Shown here piece after piece: positions 58,613 through 64,000 of a DNA stretch of 64,000 bases (positions are counted from its first letter, which is position 1; each line of letters opens with the position of its first letter). The position numbers were made by a program, and so were the translations under genes. The notes under the pieces were generated by a model, which saw only the letters and a list, made by a program, of their open reading frames with translations, made no database searches and had not been told where the DNA came from. Source of the stretch: CAYYFX01 sp964471155 (GTDB lineage Bacteria; ARS69); contig CAYYFX010000006.1 in assembly GCA_964471155.1 (NCBI GenBank), forward strand, positions 13,653-77,652, in the 5' to 3' direction.

Positions 58613-59161
58613 TCACTCCCCGGGCTCGCGCGGGACCACCCGGCGATAGTGGGCGGTGAACTCGGTGACCCACGGTCCGTCCGCCCGGGCGGACTCGGCG
58701 ACCAGTCGAAATCCGTCCTCGGCGAGCTTCGTGATCGTGACGCGAGTCCGGACCCGCGACGCACCGGCACCGGTCTCGTTCCCGAACACCCACCCGTCGT
58801 CCGTCGACCGGCCCTCGAGGTACTCGACGCTTCCGCCGCCGCGGAACCCGTAGTAGACGTACAGGCCGTCTTCCTCGCGGTAGCCGAACACGCTCATGCC
58901 GTCCCGCGGGCCGTCGGCGTTCGTGGACGTGCAGGCCACGAAGCTCCGGCCGCCGTCGAGCCACCCGCAGGTCTCGACGAACTCCGCCTCGGGCGGGCTC
59001 TCGTCGGTGGTCCACGCGCCCTCGAAGAAGGCCAGCGCCTCGCGTGACCCCGGGTCGCCGGCGCCCTCCGCCATTGCGGGCGGCGACGCGACCAGCGAGC
59101 ACACCAGGAAGAGACCAAGGTACCGGACTGCCTGCGGGAATCGGGTTCGCATCGGGCTCAT
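58613..59161 (-). CDS. secreted DUF1579-like hypothetical protein
   Basis: 182 residues with a signal peptide (about 1-31). The mature part, L-A-F-F-E-G-A-W-T near 44, then F-G-Y-R-E-E-D-G-L-Y-V-Y-Y-G and W-V-F-G-N-E-T, resembles secreted beta-barrel proteins of the DUF1579 type. Function unknown. Confidence 0.68.
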   Translation of the reverse strand: MSPMRTRFPQAVRYLGLFLVCSLVASPPAMAEGAGDPGSREALAFFEGAWTTDESPPEAEFVETCGWLDGGRSFVACTSTNADGPRDGMSVFGYREEDGLYVYYGFRGGGSVEYLEGRSTDDGWVFGNETGAGASRVRTRVTITKLAEDGFRLVAESARADGPWVTEFTAHYRRVVPREPGE

Positions 59162-59251
59162 GCTCCTGGTCCTGGATGGCGGCGGTCCCTCGACTTCGAG
59201 ACAGTCTACCCTCGCTCGCGCCGCGGCGGCGAAGCCACGGCGGGCCGTGCC

Positions 59252-59968
59252 TCAGGCCTGGACGCCACCCCCCGCCTTGACGCGCTTCTGGACTTCCCTC
59301 AGGCCTGCGAGCAGCGCGCCGCCCAGCGCCTGCATGTTCCGGTTCATCTGCGCGTTGTTCCGGTAGTCCAGGGACTCCCCCGGCGCCGGCGTCCGGCCGG
59401 CCGCCCCGATCTCGCCGACCTCCTTGACGTCGTCCTCGCACGCCATGATGTAGTGCGGGATCACGTGGCGGTTCAACCGGATGCGCAGCCCGGACACGTA
59501 GCCGGCCAGCGGCGCCGTGGCGTAGTTCCGCGGCGGGCCCGGGTACAGCCCCTTCACGTAGGCCTCGGGCGATGCTCCCGCGAGCACGGCCGTGTACGCC
59601 GCCGGCCAGCGGTCGCGCAGCTTGTCGAACTTCACCGCGGTGGCCACCTGCATGGACGAGTACGCCGCGAACTTCGCCTCCGGCACCGCCACGCGCTTCC
59701 CGTCGATGAACTCGGTGTTGTACGAGCGCTGGAAGAACCCCGCGTCGCCCTTTCCCATGACGTTGCCGGGGTTGTTGCCCTCGGGACGCATCGTGTAGCG
59801 GCCCTGCTCGATCAGCCACTGCCCCACGATGAGCATGAACCGGAAGTCCCAGCCGCCGGTCGTGCTGCTGCGCCGGACGATCTCCTCGGTGACCAGCGCC
59901 GCCAGTTCCTTCAGCACGACCTTGTTGCGGCGGACGTCCAGGTGGAATTGCTCCGGTCTCACGGACAT
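59252..59968 (-). CDS. glucosaminidase-like protein without signal peptide
   Basis: 238 residues from ATG 59968 (AGGAGGGG upstream). I-V-G-Q-W-L-I-E-Q-G near 47-56 places a Glu at the position of the catalytic residue of GH73 glucosaminidases. G-N-N-P-G-N-V-M-G near 64-72 and Y-A-T-A-P-L-A-G-Y near 149-157 fit the same family. No signal peptide, so export would need another route. Assignment to muramidase activity is tentative. Confidence 0.6.
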   Translation of the reverse strand: MSVRPEQFHLDVRRNKVVLKELAALVTEEIVRRSSTTGGWDFRFMLIVGQWLIEQGRYTMRPEGNNPGNVMGKGDAGFFQRSYNTEFIDGKRVAVPEAKFAAYSSMQVATAVKFDKLRDRWPAAYTAVLAGASPEAYVKGLYPGPPRNYATAPLAGYVSGLRIRLNRHVIPHYIMACEDDVKEVGEIGAAGRTPAPGESLDYRNNAQMNRNMQALGGALLAGLREVQKRVKAGGGVQA

Positions 59969-60129
59969 GAGCCCCTCCTGCCGCGCGACCGCGGCGACCA
60001 GGCACCCGGCGAGCCGCAGGGCGCTCGTGGCCACCACAGGCGGCGGGACCGGGATCCGATCGTCATGCGCGCAGTCTAGCAGAAGAACACGGGACGGCTC
60101 GCGGGGCCCCGGTCGACACGACGGCGGCT

Positions 60130-60690
60130 TCAGGACGACGAGCGCGGCACCTCGTAGCGAAGCTCCGCGAATCCCGTCCCCACCTGCCGGACCTCGACCA
60201 GTCGCAGGGGCGGGCTGGTCAGCGCCCGCGGGAACAGCGGCTTGCCCTTGCCGAGCGTGACGGAGCCGACTTGGACGATGATCTCGTCCAGAAGCCCTGC
60301 GTCGTGGAACTGTCCCGCCAGGTCCCCGCCGCCCACGATCCAGAGGTTCTTCGCACCGGCCGCCGCGCGCATCGCCGCGTGCACGGGCCGCACGTCGCCG
60401 CGCACGAAGCGGATGTCCGCGTTCGCCACCGCGGGGAGCTCGCGGCGCGAGAAGACCCAGGTTGGCTGTGTGTAGGGCCAGGGAGAGCCCATCTGCGCCA
60501 CCACCTCGTCCGCGTTGCGGAGCATCCACCGGTACGTGGAGGAGCCCATGGCCAGGGCGCCGACCTCCGCGATGAACGCGGGGTAGCTCGTCTCGCTCGG
60601 CTCCCCGAGCGGGAAGAGCCAGTCCACGGAGTCGTCCTCGGTGGCGATGAACCCGTCCAGGCTCGTCGCCGTGTAGTACTGCGTCTTCAT
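60130..60690 (-). CDS. dihydrofolate-reductase/RibD-C-like protein
   Basis: 186 residues. T-S-L-D-G-F-I-A near 9-16, M-G-S-S-T-Y near 48-53 and I-V-G-G-G-D-L-A near 118-125 match the RibD C-terminal/DHFR-like NADPH-binding fold. A reductase of unknown substrate. It overlaps the DinB gene's stop. Confidence 0.87.
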   Translation of the reverse strand: MKTQYYTATSLDGFIATEDDSVDWLFPLGEPSETSYPAFIAEVGALAMGSSTYRWMLRNADEVVAQMGSPWPYTQPTWVFSRRELPAVANADIRFVRGDVRPVHAAMRAAAGAKNLWIVGGGDLAGQFHDAGLLDEIIVQVGSVTLGKGKPLFPRALTSPPLRLVEVRQVGTGFAELRYEVPRSSS

Positions 60691-61196
60691 GCCTCCCCGC
60701 GCGCCTCCCGCCACCGGCCGCGCCCGGTGGCATCCGCATAGGCCCACGGCTGCAGATCGGGCGGCTCCACGCCGAAGTCCCGGAGCCGGGCCCGGATCTG
60801 CTCGCGGTGAGCGCTCGCGTGCTGCAGCGCCTGCGCCACGATCACGCCGGCGTGCACCTCGTACGTCCCGTTCTCGAGGACCAGCACGCGCTCCGGATCC
60901 AGGGGCGTGGCAAGCACGGACTCCCACGCGCCGGCCGCCTCCTCCGCGCGCATCGCCAGGACATCCAGGTCCGCGGCATGACTCCCCTCCTCCACCCACA
61001 CGGGGCGCGTGGCGCCGAGCACCGCCGCGTACGCGGCATGCGACCGGACCAGGTGGTTGAACGTGGCGTCGATGCTCCCGTAGCCCTGCACCGGTCGCTC
61101 CGCACGGCGTTCCGAAGCCACGCCTCGACAAGCCTCCAGGAGCACGCGCGTCGCCCACTCGCTGTGGCGGAAGGCGTCGATGAGGATGTCGTTCAC
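60687..61196 (-). CDS. DinB family protein
   Basis: 169 residues; second DinB in the window. F-R-H-S-E-W-A-T near 9-16, N-H-L-V-R-S-H-A-A-Y near 47-56, and Q-A-L-Q-H-A-S-A-H-R-E-Q-I near 126-138. The three His sites are the usual metal ligands. GTG 61196 overlaps the hypothetical gene's stop. Confidence 0.86.
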   Translation of the reverse strand: MNDILIDAFRHSEWATRVLLEACRGVASERRAERPVQGYGSIDATFNHLVRSHAAYAAVLGATRPVWVEEGSHAADLDVLAMRAEEAAGAWESVLATPLDPERVLVLENGTYEVHAGVIVAQALQHASAHREQIRARLRDFGVEPPDLQPWAYADATGRGRWREARGEA

Positions 61197-61591
61197 GTCG
61201 CGGCTTCCCCTCGTTTCCGTGCGCGCGGCGCTCGCCGCGTCCTCATCGACGACCGCGGGCCGTCCGGCGCTCCGACGCCCGCTTCGGTCCCGATGAGGTT
61301 CAGGAACCGCGTGACGGCCTCGCGCCCATAGATGGGCTGACGGAACTGCCGCCCCTGCACGAAGGGCCGGCCGGGCTTGAACCCCGCCATGCGGAGAAGA
61401 CGTCGAACGAGCTTCAGTTCGCGGGCCGACTCCGCGACCAGCCGCACCTCGTAACCCTTCTTGTAGCGCCCCCACCCCTCCGCGGCGGCACGCTCCGCGT
61501 TCTGCATCCGGACGTGGCCGTTGCTCAGGAAGAACACGGCCAGGATGGCTGCCGCGTCGTGGCGGGCTTCCGGTGCCTGCATAGTCCCCAC
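61193..61591 (-). CDS. hypothetical protein, 132 aa
   Basis: No family recognised. The N-terminus includes A-I-L-A-V-F-F-L-S-N-G-H-V, then Y-K-K-G-Y-E-V-R-L-V-A-E-S near 44-56, with a basic C-terminal tail. Start may be M4. It couples to the DinB gene. Confidence 0.6.
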   Translation of the reverse strand: MGTMQAPEARHDAAAILAVFFLSNGHVRMQNAERAAAEGWGRYKKGYEVRLVAESARELKLVRRLLRMAGFKPGRPFVQGRQFRQPIYGREAVTRFLNLIGTEAGVGAPDGPRSSMRTRRAPRARKRGEAAT

Positions 61592-61631
61592 TCGCGTGTC
61601 CGTCCGGCGATGACGCCCCGGCGGAGCCCGA

Positions 61632-62321
61632 TCAGGTCCGCTTCGCGCCCAGGAACCGGTACACCGCCGCGCCGAGCAGCGCGCCGACGATCGGCGCCAC
61701 CCAGAAGAGCCACAGTTGCGCCGTGGCCCACCCGCCCACGTACAACGCCACGCCCGTGCTGCGCGCCGGGTTCACCGACGTGTTCGTCACGGGGATGCTG
61801 ATGAGGTGGATGAGGGTGAGACCCAACCCGATGGCGATCGGCGCGAACCCCTGCGGCGCACGGGCGTCCGTGGCGCCGAGGATGATCAGCAGGAACATCA
61901 TCGTCATCACGATCTCGGTGACGAGCGCCGCCGTCATCGAGTAGCCGCCGGGCGAGTGTTCCGCGAACCCGTTCGACGCGAAGCCCGCGCTCACGTCGAA
62001 CCCCGGCTGCCCGCTCGCGATGACGAACAGCACGCCGCCCGCGATCACGGCGCCCAGCACCTGCGCCACGATGTACCCAAGGAGCTGCCCCGCCGGGAAC
62101 CTCCCGCCGGCCCACAGGCCCACGGACACCGCGGGGTTGAGGTGGCACCCGGAGATGTGCCCGATGGCGAACGCCATCGTGAGGACCGTCAGGCCGAACG
62201 CAAGCGCCACGCCGAGCAGGCCGATTCCGACGTCCGGGAAGGCCGCCGCCAGGACGGCACTGCCGCAACCGCCCAGCACGAGCCAGAACGTCCCGAAGAG
62301 TTCCGCACCGAGTTTCTGCAT
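61632..62321 (-). CDS. aqpZ: aquaporin Z
   Basis: 229 residues with six membrane segments and two NPA loops: H-L-N-P-A-V-S (near 60-66) and N-P-A-R-S-T-G (near 184-190). G-H-I-S-G-C-H-L-N-P-A and the E-L-F-G-T-F-W-L-V start are typical of AqpZ. Conducts water. The G-T-F-W/R pattern favours water over glycerol. Confidence 0.92.
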   Translation of the reverse strand: MQKLGAELFGTFWLVLGGCGSAVLAAAFPDVGIGLLGVALAFGLTVLTMAFAIGHISGCHLNPAVSVGLWAGGRFPAGQLLGYIVAQVLGAVIAGGVLFVIASGQPGFDVSAGFASNGFAEHSPGGYSMTAALVTEIVMTMMFLLIILGATDARAPQGFAPIAIGLGLTLIHLISIPVTNTSVNPARSTGVALYVGGWATAQLWLFWVAPIVGALLGAAVYRFLGAKRT

Positions 62322-62428
62322 GCTCCACCCCTCTCGCCCGAAATGGAAACGGACGGCCGCCGGACCCGGCGGCACGGGCGGAGGATGTTCCCTGGCTGCA
62401 ATCGGGGCAAGGAGGAACATCCGTGCGA

Positions 62429-62448
62429 CCGCCGGGTCCTCCCGGCGG
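62429..62448 (-). terminator. hairpin after the arsG-like gene
   Basis: CCGCCGGG-TCCT-CCCGGCGG, a perfect 8-bp stem with a 4-base loop, beginning 4 bases after the ArsG-like stop on the minus strand. No U-run. Confidence 0.5.
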
Positions 62449-62452
62449 CGCG

Positions 62453-63154
62453 TTACGTCGCGGTCACGCGGAAGATGTGCACCAGGCAGTAGTAGATCCC
62501 CACGACGACGAAGATCACTCCCGTCGCGAACCGCGCCCACCGTTCCGCCGCGGCGATGCGACGGAACGCCCCGCCCAGGGACTTCGCCCCGAGCGCCGTG
62601 ACCACGGCGAACCCCAGCACCGGCACGGCCGTGCCCGCGCCGTACAGCGCGGGCAGGAGCAGCGGCGACTCGTGCTTCACCGCCAGCGGGATCAGGCTCC
62701 CGAAGAAGAGCGCCGCCGAGATCGGGCAGAACGACAGCGCGAACAGGATGCCGAGCAGGCCCGCCCCCCACACGCCGCCGCTGCCCGCCCACCTCCGACC
62801 CCACGTGGTCGAGCCGCCGGGTCCCGGGATCCCCACGCGAATGAGGTCCAGCAGCACCATTCCCACGAGGATCAGGAGCGGACCGAGGACCCGGTTCATG
62901 TGCTTCTGCAACGCGAGCGAGACGATCGGCGCCGAGATCAGGCTGGCCACGAGCAGCATGCCGAGCGCCGTGTACGCCGCCGCGCGTCCTGCCGTGTAGA
63001 GCAGGCCGCCTGCGAGGACGTGCCCGGGACTCGCCACGCGCCGCCCGACGAAGGAGATGGCCGCCACGTTCGTCGCGAGCGGGCACGGACTGACCGACGT
63101 CATCACGCCGATCCACAGCGCCGTGGCGGCGACGGCCAGCGACTCCCCGGTCAT
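62453..63154 (-). CDS. ArsG-like efflux permease
   Basis: 233 residues with about six membrane segments. The motif V-S-P-C-P-L-A-T-N near 22-30 and S-F-C-P-I-S-A-A-L-F-F-G-S-L-I-P near 147-162 mark the ArsG/TauE-CcdA-like group described with ArsE and ArsF for aromatic arsenicals. Exports an aromatic arsenical or related product. Overlaps the ArsF-like gene (ATGA). Confidence 0.78.
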   Translation of the reverse strand: MTGESLAVAATALWIGVMTSVSPCPLATNVAAISFVGRRVASPGHVLAGGLLYTAGRAAAYTALGMLLVASLISAPIVSLALQKHMNRVLGPLLILVGMVLLDLIRVGIPGPGGSTTWGRRWAGSGGVWGAGLLGILFALSFCPISAALFFGSLIPLAVKHESPLLLPALYGAGTAVPVLGFAVVTALGAKSLGGAFRRIAAAERWARFATGVIFVVVGIYYCLVHIFRVTAT

Positions 63155-63615
63155 GACGGGGCCAGGAAGTCGCGGGCGTTCTCGACCACGTAGGCGGCGA
63201 AGAGCGCGTCGTCCCCCACGAGATCCCAGACGCGCTCGAGGTTCGCCCACCGCGTCACCTGTCCGTTCTCGCTCCGGACCAGGACCAGGGACGACGCCGT
63301 GATCCCGAACTCGGCGCCGAAGTGCTCGTTCGCCGGCTCCTCGATGTCGACCGATCGGAACGCCATGTCCCCGCTCCCGATCTCCGCGGCGAACCCGGAC
63401 TCGATCGCCCGGCGCGCGCCGTCCTCGATCGCGAGGCACGTGGGACAGCGGGCGGTGACGTGGAAGTAGTAGGCCACGACGCGGGGTTCCGCCGCGGCCC
63501 CCGCCGGGGCTCCGGCGTCCGCCGCACCGCGCCGCGCCCCCCCGAACGCCAGGTACGCCACGCTGGCCGCGACGAACGCCAGCAGCACCACCGTCACCGC
63601 GCGGCGGGGGCTCAT
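63151..63615 (-). CDS. ArsF-like thioredoxin-fold protein
   Basis: 154 residues: one N-terminal anchor or signal (about 7-24), then Y-Y-F-H-V-T-A-R-C-P-T-C (CxxC near 56-61), D-I-E-E-P-A-N near 89 and A-S-S-L-V-L-V. This is the pattern of ArsF/nitrophenyl-compound nitroreductase subunits. Overlaps the ArsE-like gene start by 4 bases. Confidence 0.78.
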   Translation of the reverse strand: MSPRRAVTVVLLAFVAASVAYLAFGGARRGAADAGAPAGAAAEPRVVAYYFHVTARCPTCLAIEDGARRAIESGFAAEIGSGDMAFRSVDIEEPANEHFGAEFGITASSLVLVRSENGQVTRWANLERVWDLVGDDALFAAYVVENARDFLAPS

Positions 63616-63863
63616 CGGTCACCCGCCGGCTGCCCGCGCAGCCACGCCGCGATCGTGTCGACCGACGGCACGGCGCCCGCGACCTTCACCTGGCCGTCGA
63701 TCACCAGCGCGGGCGTCATCATCACGTCGTACGCGACGATGCGGTCGATGTCGGTCACGGCCTCGACCTCGCAGTCGAGTCCCGCGCTCGCCGCGGCCAG
63801 CGCCGCGTTCTCCTTCAGCTTCCTGCACTTCGGGCAGCCGGTTCCGAGCACCTGGATCCTCAT
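63612..63863 (-). CDS. ArsE-like small thioredoxin (TM0996 family)
   Basis: 83 residues from ATG 63863 (GGAGGGAG 9 bases upstream; GTG 63869 also in frame). L-G-T-G-C-P-K-C-R-K-L near 6-16 with the CxxC pair, then M-M-T-P-A-L-V-I-D-G, the TM0996/MTH895 glutaredoxin-like pattern. Small cytoplasmic redox protein. Likely passes electrons to the ArsF-like protein. Confidence 0.85.
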   Translation of the reverse strand: MRIQVLGTGCPKCRKLKENAALAAASAGLDCEVEAVTDIDRIVAYDVMMTPALVIDGQVKVAGAVPSVDTIAAWLRGQPAGDR

Positions 63864-63881
63864 CTCCACTCCCTCCCGGGG

Positions 63882-64000
63882 TCATCCCCCGCCGAGCGAT
63901 CCGTAGACGAGCCCCGCGATCGTGGAGAGCGCGATCACGAGGCCCACGTAGACGACGGTCTTGCGCGTGCCGAGCACGCCGCGGATCACCAGCATGTTCG
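63882..64000 (-). CDS. permease C-terminus (ArsP/YraQ-like), cut by window edge
   Basis: The visible end reads N-M-L-V-I-R-G-V-L-G-T-R-K-T-V-V-Y-V-G-L, then a membrane segment ending G-L-V-Y-G-S-L-G-G-G. This resembles the C-terminus of DUF318/ArsP-type permeases, which often precede arsE. The start lies to the right, outside the window. Confidence 0.55.
   Translation of the reverse strand, partial: NMLVIRGVLGTRKTVVYVGLVIALSTIAGLVYGSLGGG

Overview
The window is gene-dense DNA of about 70% G+C from a free-living, probably Gram-negative bacterium. The outer membrane is indicated by an Omp85-type beta-barrel, several lipoproteins and secreted proteins. A C-terminal FlgD/type-A sorting-like domain (43200-43451) and a recurring short C-terminal motif (W-G-x-[IV]-K-A) on two secreted proteins point to an FCB-related or deep-branching soil lineage such as Candidatus Eisenbacteria. 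That placement is an inference; no rRNA or tRNA gene was seen. Genes are closely packed and frequently joined by 4-base GTGA or ATGA stop/start overlaps. No intergenic stretch exceeds about 230 bases, and I saw no CRISPR array, insertion sequence or prophage.

Layout. 1-3884 (+): end of an HDOD protein, then an overlapping trio of chorismate mutase/DAHP synthase, CmoA and an isoprenylcysteine-methyltransferase-like membrane protein. CmoA consumes prephenate, the chorismate mutase product. 3918-7213: a DUF438/hemerythrin/PAS protein diverging from a PadR repressor plus membrane-protein pair, with promoters and repeats between them. 7292-14826 (-): a long run of small accessory genes (GNAT, VOC, PLP decarboxylase, dioxygenase-like, lipoprotein, OsmC), some fused or decayed. 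15040-18693 (-): a GAF-PAS sigma-54 activator, a SpoIIAA-like protein and an NTP/NDP-antiporter-like permease. 18763-29213: a secreted phosphatase, a kinase-fold-like lipoprotein overlapping an Omp85 barrel, a membrane Ser/Thr kinase joined to a second NTP/NDP-antiporter-like protein with HEAT repeats, a 24-residue lipoprotein and a TMTC-like glycosyltransferase/TPR protein. 29213-29562: remnants of a HigA antitoxin and an alkaline phosphatase.

29564-45551: mostly minus-strand housekeeping and stress genes (beta-helix protein, SRPBCC, GNAT, AAG DNA glycosylase, OsmC, GrpB, cupin, thioredoxin, NhaA, carbonic anhydrase, DinB, F420-type reductase, DUF4396, LVIVD-repeat protein, LysE exporter, CoA-binding protein, ADP-ribosylglycohydrolase). 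45654-51292 is the most coherent regulatory unit. A solute-binding lipoprotein, a histidine kinase and a sigma-54 response regulator overlap in series. Just after the regulator come two matching 16-bp dyads and a -24/-12-like element, reading into a membrane-anchored TPR protein. The same geometry recurs between the sigma-54 activator at 15040 and the OsmC gene at 14248.

51366-62321: methyltransferases, a DUF488 protein, thioesterase, VOC, GNAT, YciI, DinB, DHFR-like and glucosaminidase-like genes, and an aquaporin. 62453-64000 (-): an ArsE/ArsF/ArsG-like organoarsenical or nitroaromatic resistance cluster, preceded at the window edge by the C-terminus of a permease.
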